This document shows, one piece after another, positions 32,341-40,380 of a DNA stretch of 50,776 bases. Every line of letters starts with the position of its first letter. Within the stretch, counting starts at the first letter, position 1. Origin of the DNA: JBBDQZ01 sp040905705 (GTDB taxonomy: Bacteria; Bacteroidota; Rhodothermia; Balneolales; Natronogracilivirgulaceae); NCBI GenBank assembly GCA_040905705.1, contig JBBDQZ010000015.1, forward strand, positions 1 through 50,776, in the 5' to 3' direction. A model generated the notes under the pieces. The model ran no database searches. It saw only the letters and a list, made by a program, of their open reading frames with translations, and was not told the DNA's origin. The position numbers and the translations under genes are program-made.

Positions 32341-33144
32341 CTATACTACGGCTTCGTCATGCAATTCCCTCCAGAAGCGGACAAGTGCCATAATTACCCC
32401 TTTTGCAATGAAAATACTGAAGACCAGTATCAGTCCATATTCCTGAAAAATAATAATAGAAACAAAATAGAATAAAAACAGGTAGGCTCGCCATTTGTAT
32501 TTTCGGAGATGTTCTCTCCTGAATTTGGGGATTTTATCAAATGGGACAGTACTGACCATCAACAAAGACAGTAGAAGAATAACCGGAATTATTACATTAT
32601 TAAATCCGTGCGTCAGCATATCAAACATCGTCATATTATCTTTAAAAATCAGGAAGAGGGCAACCAGCATCATGGCTTGTGCCGGAATCGGCAAGCCTTT
32701 AAAATAGTCGGGATCTTCCACCCGGGCATCGAGGTTAAATCGCGATAATCGGACGGCACCGCACAAAACTGGCAAAGCAGAGATAATAATGCCAATAATT
32801 TGAAGCTCATTAAGAGAAAGATGATAGAACAATACAGCCGGAGCTACGCCAAATGAGACTATGTCACTTAGTGAATCCAGTTCGATTCCAAATTCTGTAT
32901 TCGCGTTAGCAAGTCTGGCCATGAAACCATCCAGTAAATCGAATATAGCCGCCAGGACTATCAGCCAGGAGCCAAACTCAAGTTTACCTTCAAAAATCTG
33001 AACTATAGCCGTGAATCCGCAAAACAGATTCATCAGCGTAAAAAAACTGGGAACGACTGTTTTCGGAATCGGTTTATTAAATTTCCGTTTTAATCGATCG
33101 TTTCGAAGCTGTCGGCGAAGAATTCGTTTATCAGGATTCATCAT
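32341..33144 (-). CDS. pssA: CDP-diacylglycerol--serine O-phosphatidyltransferase
   Basis: PssA makes phosphatidylserine from CDP-diacylglycerol and serine at the inner membrane. The CDP-alcohol phosphatidyltransferase motif is complete: DLLDGFMAR followed by eight residues, then G-x-x-LDSLSD. Multiple membrane helices follow (267 aa). The start is one of two adjacent ATG codons (33144 or 33141); a TTG at 33150 is possible. It follows psd by 16 nt, so the synthase and decarboxylase for phosphatidylethanolamine are one unit. Confidence 0.93.
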   Translation of the reverse strand: MMNPDKRILRRQLRNDRLKRKFNKPIPKTVVPSFFTLMNLFCGFTAIVQIFEGKLEFGSWLIVLAAIFDLLDGFMARLANANTEFGIELDSLSDIVSFGVAPAVLFYHLSLNELQIIGIIISALPVLCGAVRLSRFNLDARVEDPDYFKGLPIPAQAMMLVALFLIFKDNMTMFDMLTHGFNNVIIPVILLLSLLMVSTVPFDKIPKFRREHLRKYKWRAYLFLFYFVSIIIFQEYGLILVFSIFIAKGVIMALVRFWRELHDEAVV

Positions 33145-33160
33145 ACCCAATCATGCTATT

Positions 33161-33808
33161 TCATTCCAGGCGCGCGAGGATCGTTTCTCCTCCTATTGTT
33201 CGGTCACCTACTTTCACTTCCAGCTCCATATCAGTGGGAAGATGGACATCCATTCGAGAACCAAATTTCATCATGCCAAATCGATTGCCGGCCGTAACCA
33301 TATCACCTTCTTTTGTGTGAAAAACAATACGTCGCGCAACAAAACCGGTGATTTGCTTGAAAAAAACCTTTAATCCGGAATGATGTTGAATGCCGAACTC
33401 TGCACGTTCATTTAATTCAGATGATTTCGGATGCCAGGCGACAAGATTTTGTCCAGGATAATACGATACATACTCTACCCTTCCACTAACCGGATAACGA
33501 TTAACGTGAACATCTCCAAGTGAAAGAAAAATGGAAATTCGTTTGGAACTATCACCGAGATAGAATTCTTCTCGCACCAAGTCAATCGCAATCACTTTCC
33601 CGTCCGCCGGAGCAAGTATGTTATCCCCGTCCGGAGCTCTTCTCTCCGGATCGCGAAAGAAAAACAGGGTAAATCCGCTGAGCCCTATGGCAAGCAAATA
33701 CAGGATGTAAGTAAGCGTATTATTTAACAGCCAACCCACAGATGTAAGTACCAGAGCCAAAAAAAGCATGGCAATAATTACAGGAACCCCGTCCTTGGCA
33801 AATCGCAT
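33161..33808 (-). CDS. psd: Phosphatidylserine decarboxylase, short (PSD-A type)
   Basis: Psd decarboxylates phosphatidylserine to phosphatidylethanolamine. Motifs: two N-terminal membrane helices, LAPADGKVIAIDL (catalytic Asp), SLGDVHVNRYPVSG (His), and the self-cleavage region KFGSRMDVHLP, where the Gly-Ser bond generates the pyruvoyl group. At 215 aa it is the short type found in many Bacteroidota. The start lies only 3 nt after rseP, the end 16 nt before pssA. Confidence 0.93.
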   Translation of the reverse strand: MRFAKDGVPVIIAMLFLALVLTSVGWLLNNTLTYILYLLAIGLSGFTLFFFRDPERRAPDGDNILAPADGKVIAIDLVREEFYLGDSSKRISIFLSLGDVHVNRYPVSGRVEYVSYYPGQNLVAWHPKSSELNERAEFGIQHHSGLKVFFKQITGFVARRIVFHTKEGDMVTAGNRFGMMKFGSRMDVHLPTDMELEVKVGDRTIGGETILARLE

Positions 33809-33811
33809 AAA

Positions 33812-35164
33812 TTAGTTAACTACGTGTCGAAGGATATCGTTAAATGTGACGAAGATCATCAATCCGATCAACAGGATAAAGCCAATCTGTTGTAACGCCA
33901 TGCGCACTTTTACAGAGGGTTCCCTTCTGGTAAATGCTTCGTATATCAGGAACATTAAATGTCCGCCGTCCAGCATTGGAATCGGCAGAATATTCATAAT
34001 TGCCAATGTAATACTTAAAAAAGCGGCGAAATTCCAGAATCCAAGTGCACCACCACGCTCCGTCACTTCAGCAGTAACAGAAGCAATGGCCACCGGCCCG
34101 CCGAGGTTGTCTCTAACGGAGATAGCACCTGTAAGTAATTGACGAAATCCGTTAATAATCCCGGAAAAAGTATCGTGCGTCTGTTTAACGCCTTCGCGAA
34201 TGGATCCAAAAAGCCCAAAATTCACGGTTTCAAACCCGAAATACTCCTGAGGATCAACAACAGAAATGCCGATAATACGTTGATCAGGGTCCGGCCGAAT
34301 GGCTACATCGAAGACTTCCGCATCACGTCTTATCGTGAAAACCATCTCTTCCCCACCAGATTGAATTTTGTCTACCATTTGCACCCAGTAACCGATCTCT
34401 TCACCGTTAATTGCTACTATTTCATCCCCCGGCTGCAGACCTGATTGATCGGCTGGTGAATCTTGTGATATTCCACCAACTCTGCTTGGCAATGCATTTT
34501 GAAGTTCGATGAACTCCGGATTTCGTGCCAGATAATCGAGAAAATCCGGAGGAGGCGAAATAATGACCTTTTCGCCATTGCGATTTACGGTAAACGTAAG
34601 CGACTGGCTTGTAATCTCACTCATCGAGAAAAATTGACCGCGTCGAACAAACTCGATTTCATTATCGTTAACGGCAACCAGACGATCACCGGTCTGGAAA
34701 CCAACTTCAGCAGCGGTCGATGTTTCAGGAATATAAATACCACCTATATTTTCAGCCGGTATTTGATGAATTCCTTGAGAAAAAGTGATAAAAGTAAAAA
34801 TGGCATACGCCAGAAGCATATTGAAAATTACTCCGGCCGAAATGACAATCATCCGTTGCCAGACCGGTTTGCTTCTATATTCATATGGTTTTGGTTCCGA
34901 GGCGGCAAAGCTGTCATCCATACTTTCATCGATCATCCCGGCTATTTTTACATATCCGCCCAGTGGCAGAGCGGATATACAATAATCGGTATCCCCTTTT
35001 TTCAAACCAAACAACCGTGGGGGAAAACCGATTGAGAAACGTTCCACACGCATTCCAAATATTTTGGCCGCCAGAAAATGCCCCAACTCATGAACGAGTA
35101 CAAGAATAAATATGGCAATGACAAAGATGAGAATCGTATGCGATATACTTAAAATAGCTTCCAT
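33812..35164 (-). CDS. rseP: RseP-type site-2 metalloprotease (M50)
   Basis: An inner-membrane zinc protease that cuts substrates within the membrane, typically anti-sigma factors or leftover signal peptides. The zinc site VHELGHFLAAKIFG is near residue 22, and the third ligand is in MLDGGHL near the C-terminus. Two tandem PDZ domains lie between (GFQTGDRLVAVNDNEI and GLQPGDEIVAINGEEI). The 450-aa length equals that of E. coli RseP. It is linked to dxr upstream (16 nt), as in many bacteria, and psd/pssA downstream. Confidence 0.95.
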   Translation of the reverse strand: MEAILSISHTILIFVIAIFILVLVHELGHFLAAKIFGMRVERFSIGFPPRLFGLKKGDTDYCISALPLGGYVKIAGMIDESMDDSFAASEPKPYEYRSKPVWQRMIVISAGVIFNMLLAYAIFTFITFSQGIHQIPAENIGGIYIPETSTAAEVGFQTGDRLVAVNDNEIEFVRRGQFFSMSEITSQSLTFTVNRNGEKVIISPPPDFLDYLARNPEFIELQNALPSRVGGISQDSPADQSGLQPGDEIVAINGEEIGYWVQMVDKIQSGGEEMVFTIRRDAEVFDVAIRPDPDQRIIGISVVDPQEYFGFETVNFGLFGSIREGVKQTHDTFSGIINGFRQLLTGAISVRDNLGGPVAIASVTAEVTERGGALGFWNFAAFLSITLAIMNILPIPMLDGGHLMFLIYEAFTRREPSVKVRMALQQIGFILLIGLMIFVTFNDILRHVVN

Positions 35165-35180
35165 GAAAACTTGTGTTTAT

Positions 35181-36329
35181 TCAAATAGTCCGGGCAAAAG
35201 CTCTGGCCGCCCGGTCAACTGTTTCTATTGACTCAACAGATAACGCATCATTATTGGTAATATGAGTCATACTGTCTTCTACAATTTCGGCAATGCGAAT
35301 ATAAGGAATTTCTCCCTTTAGAAATCGATCCACTGCAACTTCATTGGAAGCGTTGAGTACAGCGGGTACATAATTTCCGGCTTTAACTGCCTGAATAGCC
35401 AAATTAAAACATGGAAATTTATCGAAGTCGACCGGTTCAAAGTTTAATTCCAGGTATTTGGACCAATCAATCGGGTGAGGTTTATAGGGCCAACGTTCCG
35501 GAAAGGCTAATGCATATTGAATAGGCAAACGCATGTCGGGAAGGCCCAATTGTGCTTTCATCGATCCGTCAAGAAACATCACCATGGAGTGTATGATACT
35601 TTGTGGATGAATAACTGCTTCGATCCGGTCGATAGGGATACCGAATAGCCAGTGTGCTTCAATTAGTTCAAGCCCTTTATTCATCATTGTAGCCGAATCG
35701 ATCGTAATTTTAGCACCCATATCCCAACTGGGATGTTTTAACGCGTCGTTGACAGTTACCTTTGCAATTTCCCGTTTTGACCAGGTGCGAAACGGTCCGC
35801 CGCTGGCCGTAACAATCAGTTTTTCAATATCTCCAGATTGTTCGCCTGCAAGGCATTGCAGAATAGCACTGTGTTCCGAGTCAATTGGAATAAGCCTTTC
35901 ATAATTACCATTCAAATATGGAGTTAGTAATTCCCCCCCTACAACCAGTGACTCCTTATTTGCAAGGGCTACTTTTTTCCCGGATGAAAGTGCATGAAAA
36001 GTTGGTAAAAAACCGGAGAATCCGACCAGGCTATTGACAACCGTATCGACTTCAGTAGATTGTACCAATTCAATAACGGCATCAACACCGCTTAGCAATT
36101 CGGTTTCAGAATGTGATACAGCGGCCTTTAACTGGCTATAGCAATTTTCATCACAAATAAGCCCATATTCAGGTCTGAACTCATTGATTTGTTCCGCCAG
36201 TAATTTCCAGTTTGAATTGGCAGTCAACCCGAATATGGAAAGTTTATCCACGTGGGTTCTTACAATATCCAATACCTGAGTACCAATAGAACCGGTTGAT
36301 CCGAGAATAAGTAAATGTTGGGTCTTCAA
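35181..36329 (-). CDS. dxr: 1-deoxy-D-xylulose 5-phosphate reductoisomerase
   Basis: Dxr (IspC) converts DXP to MEP, the first committed step of the MEP isoprenoid pathway. Evidence: NADPH loop LGSTGSIGTQVLDIV, ANKESLVVGG, the metal-site segment IPIDSEHSAILQCL, the substrate loop ASGGPFRTW, and KHPSWDMGAKITIDSATMMNKGLE (in pieces). The length of 382 aa is standard. It heads the unit dxr-rseP-psd-pssA. The start is an ATG at 36329. Confidence 0.97.
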   Translation of the reverse strand: MKTQHLLILGSTGSIGTQVLDIVRTHVDKLSIFGLTANSNWKLLAEQINEFRPEYGLICDENCYSQLKAAVSHSETELLSGVDAVIELVQSTEVDTVVNSLVGFSGFLPTFHALSSGKKVALANKESLVVGGELLTPYLNGNYERLIPIDSEHSAILQCLAGEQSGDIEKLIVTASGGPFRTWSKREIAKVTVNDALKHPSWDMGAKITIDSATMMNKGLELIEAHWLFGIPIDRIEAVIHPQSIIHSMVMFLDGSMKAQLGLPDMRLPIQYALAFPERWPYKPHPIDWSKYLELNFEPVDFDKFPCFNLAIQAVKAGNYVPAVLNASNEVAVDRFLKGEIPYIRIAEIVEDSMTHITNNDALSVESIETVDRAARAFARTI

Positions 36330-36402
36330 ACGTTACCAGATCAGGTTGTTACCATTATTCTTATTACATTAATTGCCACGCTTTAATAATAAATTATTTA
36401 TC

Positions 36403-37128
36403 TCAAACCAGTGTAACGACAGCCATCATTCGACCGCTTTGTTCACCATCACGACGATAGGAATGTAACAAATCTGAATTTTCAAAGGTACATCGGTTAT
36501 CCATGACAACATTCGAGGTATATATACCCGTTTTTTTTAACTCACTTCTGACAAATAGCGGCAAGTCAACATGTGGTTTTGGTTTTGATCTGTCCACAAA
36601 ACGACTCGGAAACCGGCTGGCAACCTCCTCCCCCACTTCAAATCGATCTTTCGAAATGCATGGGCTTATATAAGCTTCAATCAAATCTTGTTCCGCACCA
36701 AGCATGATCATTTTATGTACAGCTTTGGGAACAATTCCGGCAACAGCCCCGCGCCAACCGGCATGAATAGCGGCAATGATCTTGTTCACCCGGTCAGCCA
36801 ACAAAACAGCAGCACAATCAGCGACTAAAACAGCGATAGCCAAACCGGTTTTATCCGTTACCAGCCCGTCTGTATTATGAACAATTTGTGATTTTTCAGT
36901 ATATGCAATGTGTGATCCGTGAACCTGTTTCCCCATGCTCAATTCAATATAGGGTAAATCCAGAAGTTCGGATACCAGTATACGGTTTGCTTCCAAAGCC
37001 TGAATTTCATCAGATGCAGTCGGCAAGCCGGTAACTTTTCGAACCATTTGACCAGAAAGCTCATTGCCTCTGGCGACAAATGCTGCACGAACTACTTTTT
37101 TACTCGACCAGACCGGGAGTGTATTCAT
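36403..37128 (-). CDS. pgeF: PgeF family protein (peptidoglycan editing factor, laccase-domain/YfiH)
   Basis: Member of the DUF152/YfiH family. The metal-site motifs are HGSHIAYT, VADCAAVLLAD and HAGWRGAVAGIV, giving the conserved His-Cys-His set. In E. coli the protein removes wrongly incorporated serine-containing precursors from peptidoglycan synthesis; purine nucleoside phosphorylase activity has been reported for homologues. At 241 aa the length is normal. The gene lies between aroE and dxr on the same strand with 73- and 68-nt gaps, without evident shared pathway. Confidence 0.9.
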   Translation of the reverse strand: MNTLPVWSSKKVVRAAFVARGNELSGQMVRKVTGLPTASDEIQALEANRILVSELLDLPYIELSMGKQVHGSHIAYTEKSQIVHNTDGLVTDKTGLAIAVLVADCAAVLLADRVNKIIAAIHAGWRGAVAGIVPKAVHKMIMLGAEQDLIEAYISPCISKDRFEVGEEVASRFPSRFVDRSKPKPHVDLPLFVRSELKKTGIYTSNVVMDNRCTFENSDLLHSYRRDGEQSGRMMAVVTLV

Positions 37129-37196
37129 ATCTAAGTAACACTTTATCAGTATCTCGGTTCGGCATTATGTCAATCATCAACATGAGTATAGTAGCA

Positions 37197-38228
37197 TCAA
37201 TGTGATGTATTGATTTTGTTAAGAAGTATTGTTCGTGTGCTCCGAACCGTCAGGCTTTTTTTAAACCAGAGTTCAAATGCAGCGGATGCCTGGTAGATAA
37301 ACATATCCAGGCCGTTAATCGTTTTGGCACCATATAATTTCGCATCCCTTAAAAATTTTGTTTCCAGTGGATTATATATGATATCATAGCAAATCTTGTC
37401 TTTCAAATGCACTAATGATGCTTCCGGAACAGGTGACGCATATACTGCAGGGTACATTCCAATTGGTGTAGTGTTAACAACAAGTTCGGCGGATTGAACG
37501 GCCTCGTCCAGTTGATCATAGGAAATCCATCGGGTGTGATCGTCTATGCCGGCGAAAATGTTCCGGGGAATTTCATTCCCGGCAAAACTTCTATCCGGTT
37601 TGGCCGAATCGTTAACAGCAAAAGGGCTTCGCTTTCGTGATTCCGACATCGACCGGCTTACCAATGTCAATTTATCCACACCGTTTTTGAATAAAGCATA
37701 CCTTACAGCACGTGAGGCCCCACCAGACCCAAGAATGACCGCCGAGCTTACAGAAGAAGCATATCCGTATTCTTCCAATGGCCTGTAAAAACCGTAGGCA
37801 TCGGTATTATAACCAACGCAAATTTTGCGATCGGAGGTTATATTATCCTGTGAAGAAGAAGATGAATGAACTGTTTTTTTGACCAAATGATTTGTGTCAT
37901 CCGAAAGTTTGGAGTAAACAGGTACAATGGTATTCACCGCACCAATTTCATTTGCCGATTCATCAAGACTGTGGAGAAAAGGAATAATTTCCATTTTCAA
38001 TGGAATGGTTACATTGGCCCCGCAAAACATTTCAGAATCCAAAAGTTTTGATATCAAATGGATTTCATTCCTCGGACAATCTATAGCATAGTAGGTAGCA
38101 GAAATCACATGTTCCTGAATGGCAGCATTGTGAATAAGCGGTGAGCGGCTGTGCATCACAGGATGTCCCAAAACGGCAACAAACGGTTGTTTTATATGAG
38201 TCGAATCAAGAAATTCTGACAGTTTCAT
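37197..38228 (-). CDS. aroE: Shikimate dehydrogenase with internal insertions
   Basis: AroE reduces 3-dehydroshikimate with NADPH, feeding chorismate to TrpE and other pathways. Motifs: HPVMHSRSPLIHN, GANVTIPLKM with the catalytic Lys, GYNTDAYGF with the catalytic Asp, LGSGGASRAVRYAL for nucleotide binding, and VVNTTPIGMYP. At 343 aa it exceeds the usual 270-290. Two extra segments explain this: a Ser/Thr-rich loop before YNTDA (about residues 108-138, with SSSSSQD) and another after LTLVSRS (about residues 195-230) in the NADP-binding half. Both read as in-frame insertions in an otherwise intact enzyme. The start is an ATG at 38228, with a terminator just upstream. Confidence 0.93.
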   Translation of the reverse strand: MKLSEFLDSTHIKQPFVAVLGHPVMHSRSPLIHNAAIQEHVISATYYAIDCPRNEIHLISKLLDSEMFCGANVTIPLKMEIIPFLHSLDESANEIGAVNTIVPVYSKLSDDTNHLVKKTVHSSSSSQDNITSDRKICVGYNTDAYGFYRPLEEYGYASSVSSAVILGSGGASRAVRYALFKNGVDKLTLVSRSMSESRKRSPFAVNDSAKPDRSFAGNEIPRNIFAGIDDHTRWISYDQLDEAVQSAELVVNTTPIGMYPAVYASPVPEASLVHLKDKICYDIIYNPLETKFLRDAKLYGAKTINGLDMFIYQASAAFELWFKKSLTVRSTRTILLNKINTSH

Positions 38229-38251
38229 TCGGTCATGCCTCAGGTTTCAGC

Positions 38252-38280
38252 AAAAAAAAAGGGGCTTCATGGCCCCTTTT
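38252..38280 (-). terminator. Rho-independent terminator after the SRPBCC gene
   Basis: Minus-strand transcript: AAAAGGGGC, loop CATGAA, GCCCCTTTT continuing into a run of nine T. It lies 26 nt after the SRPBCC stop and 24 nt before the aroE start, separating the two units. The hairpin is nearly symmetrical on the plus strand but has only four T there. Confidence 0.88.
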
Positions 38281-38305
38281 GATATCAACATGTTTTTGAA
38301 TTTGA

Positions 38306-38788
38306 TCAGGCAGTTACTTCCTCTTTCTTACCAGGAGTTTCTTCCGTTTTTTCCTCCTCATCTTTAAAGCTTCCACTTTCAGCAAGATTTTTGAAGCGAT
38401 CCAGATCTTTAAGAAGTTGATCAGGTAGCTCCTCAATAAACTTTGCCATTTCACTGGAAGGTTCACCAAAGAAGGTTCTATAGTCCAGACTAAAATCAAC
38501 ACGTGTCCGGGAACCATTATTCAATGGGGTAAAACGAATAGTACCTGTCTGGTTGAGATTCCCGTTGATGGTGATCCATGCAAAACGCGTATTACGCAGA
38601 TCATCAATAATATTGGTGGTCCATCGGAATTCTTCTCCACCAATTTCAGTTAAATACTCAAAGGTCTGTGAATTGATTTTATTTACTTCTTTAAGGGAAG
38701 ACAAGAATTTAGGAAAATCAGTCGGAGAGCTCATCAACTCATAAACTTTGGCAAGAGGCAGGTCAACTTCAATTCTTTGATGCGCCAT
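38306..38788 (-). CDS. SRPBCC/START-like domain protein
   Basis: A 160-aa cytoplasmic protein with a START-like (polyketide cyclase/dehydrase) fold: it opens with RIEVDLPLAKVYELMSSPTDFPKFL, as in Coq10/SRPBCC ligand-binding proteins, and continues with the strands FRWTTNIIDDLRNTRFAWITI and GSRTRVDFSLDYR before a long C-terminal helix (about 110-135). The last 25 residues are highly charged (Glu/Lys-rich), a probably disordered tail. The ligand is unknown. It is monocistronic: an intrinsic terminator follows and 209 nt without a gene precede it. Confidence 0.8.
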   Translation of the reverse strand: MAHQRIEVDLPLAKVYELMSSPTDFPKFLSSLKEVNKINSQTFEYLTEIGGEEFRWTTNIIDDLRNTRFAWITINGNLNQTGTIRFTPLNNGSRTRVDFSLDYRTFFGEPSSEMAKFIEELPDQLLKDLDRFKNLAESGSFKDEEEKTEETPGKKEEVTA

Positions 38789-38997
38789 AATGTACTTATT
38801 TCTACTTCGTAAAGTTGAATGGTTCGTGTAATTGTGTGGCTGGTATCACCATGTGCGAAAACGTAATCTTGAATAAGATACGTCCACCGCTTCTAAATTA
38901 AGCATTTTTCTTCTCTACATCAATTAAAAAATATTATTTACTTCGGGTAATTTAATATATGGGTTCAAGAAAAGCGATTTCAGAAAGCATGCTTGAG

Positions 38998-39612
38998 TTA
39001 AGAAAAGGTCTGTTTTTTTCTTATATGGTCAAGAATTGCATGAAAAATTTCTTCCGGAGACATGGAAGCGTCCAGGGTGACTATCCGTTCCTCCTGCGAG
39101 GCGATTTGATCATATCCCGCACTTACCCTCTTAAAAAATTCAACTCCAGATTGTTCCATACGGTCCTCTTCCCCGGAAATTTTTCTGCGTTCCGATGCTT
39201 TTTTATAGTCCAGTTTTAAATAAAAGGTAATATCCGGCACTAAATTTTGTGTGGTGAGAATATTCAGTTGCGCTATGTCCTCAACCGGTATGGCTTGCCG
39301 GCCGTATCCCTGGTAGGCAGTAGTAGAATCAAAAAAGCGGTCCAAAATAACAACAGCATCTACAGCAAGAAGTGGACGGATGCGGGTTTCGACAAGTTGA
39401 GCCCGGGCGGCAGAAAACAACAACGTCTCCGCCAGCGGATGAATTTCTTCCCGGCTATTCAACAAAATTTTTCGAATCTGTTCGGACAACTGGGTTCCGC
39501 CCGGTTCACGAAAGACATGTACATTGTAGTTTTTTTTTATAAAAAACTCTCTAAGCTTGTTTATTTGTGTCGACTTACCACATCCGTCTATACCTTCAAA
39601 TGAGATCAGCAC
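38998..39612 (-). CDS. tmk: Thymidylate kinase
   Basis: Tmk phosphorylates dTMP to dTDP for DNA synthesis. P-loop FEGIDGCGKSTQ at the N-terminus, VFREPGGTQLSE, and VVILDRFFDSTTAYQGYGR (DR motif and thymidine-binding) are all present. The length of 204 aa is standard. Flanked by gene-free gaps of about 200 nt on both sides (38789-38997 and 39613-39809), in which I see no RNA gene. Confidence 0.96.
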   Translation of the reverse strand: MLISFEGIDGCGKSTQINKLREFFIKKNYNVHVFREPGGTQLSEQIRKILLNSREEIHPLAETLLFSAARAQLVETRIRPLLAVDAVVILDRFFDSTTAYQGYGRQAIPVEDIAQLNILTTQNLVPDITFYLKLDYKKASERRKISGEEDRMEQSGVEFFKRVSAGYDQIASQEERIVTLDASMSPEEIFHAILDHIRKKQTFS

Positions 39613-39809
39613 GCTTCAATTAGTTTTATTCCATGTTATCATTGTTATAAAGTAACAGCTGGTTTTCAGGCATAACAATTACCAATACAATATAGATAAC
39701 AAAGCTGAAACCATAACTGACAAAAGTCAATGGTTATCCAAATACATGGTCTGCTTACCCGTAATTTACGAAGGAACGCAAGGAAATGTTTCATTACAAG
39801 TATCTTGAA

Positions 39810-40376
39810 TCAGAGAATGATCAATCTTTCTTCAGTAACAATTCCCTCTACCGGTATATCATGCGATGTGTTCGGTATGTGATCCACGATAAATTGTTCG
39901 GGCAGAAGCATTAACTTATGAGCCGGTGTGGATGCCAGGAACCGGTCATAAAATCCTTTTCCATATCCAATCCTGTTACCCTGCATATCCACTGCCAGCC
40001 CGGGCACCAGAACCAGATCCAACTCAACAGGCCATACGCGCTCACCTTTCGGTGGTTCCATGATACCAAATTTATTTTTTTTCAATAAATTCAAATTATC
40101 TACCCTGTAATGTTCCATCTCACCTTTCCTGTCAGATAACCTTGGCATCACAAGTTGTTTTTCGGAACGTATCACATAGCTTAGTACAGCATCTGTAGCA
40201 ATCTCTCCTTTTTCCGGAGTACCTGAAAAACAATGGACCACATAAGCATTCCTGTACCATTCCGAGAGAAAAAGTCTTTCAGCAATTTTCTGACCCAGAC
40301 TCTTCAAGTCAGTGATTCCCAGTTGCTCGCGCTGTGACTTGAATTTTTTTCTCAGTAAATCACGATCTGTTCCCAT
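39810..40376 (-). CDS. 5-formyltetrahydrofolate cyclo-ligase
   Basis: Converts 5-formyl-THF to 5,10-methenyl-THF using ATP. The family signature GNRIGYGKGFYDRFL is clear, along with DLVLVPGLAVD and the N-terminal RDLLRKKFKSQREQL helix. I chose the ATG at 40376 (MGTDRDLLRK, 188 aa), 4 nt after the bshC stop; a longer frame reaching 40457 would overlap bshC by 77 nt. Likely co-transcribed with bshC and the BFN gene. Confidence 0.92.
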   Translation of the reverse strand: MGTDRDLLRKKFKSQREQLGITDLKSLGQKIAERLFLSEWYRNAYVVHCFSGTPEKGEIATDAVLSYVIRSEKQLVMPRLSDRKGEMEHYRVDNLNLLKKNKFGIMEPPKGERVWPVELDLVLVPGLAVDMQGNRIGYGKGFYDRFLASTPAHKLMLLPEQFIVDHIPNTSHDIPVEGIVTEERLIIL

Positions 40377-40380
40377 CGGC

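Noticed and set aside
34499..35035. 178-codon plus-strand open frame
   Set aside because: Antisense to rseP, inside its conserved PDZ and zinc-site coding region.
38789..38997. Possible small RNA or tRNA in the roughly 200-nt gap beside tmk
   Set aside because: No cloverleaf, no SRP-like GGAAGGAAGCA motif and no strong stems; similar result for 39613-39809 and 6889-7059.
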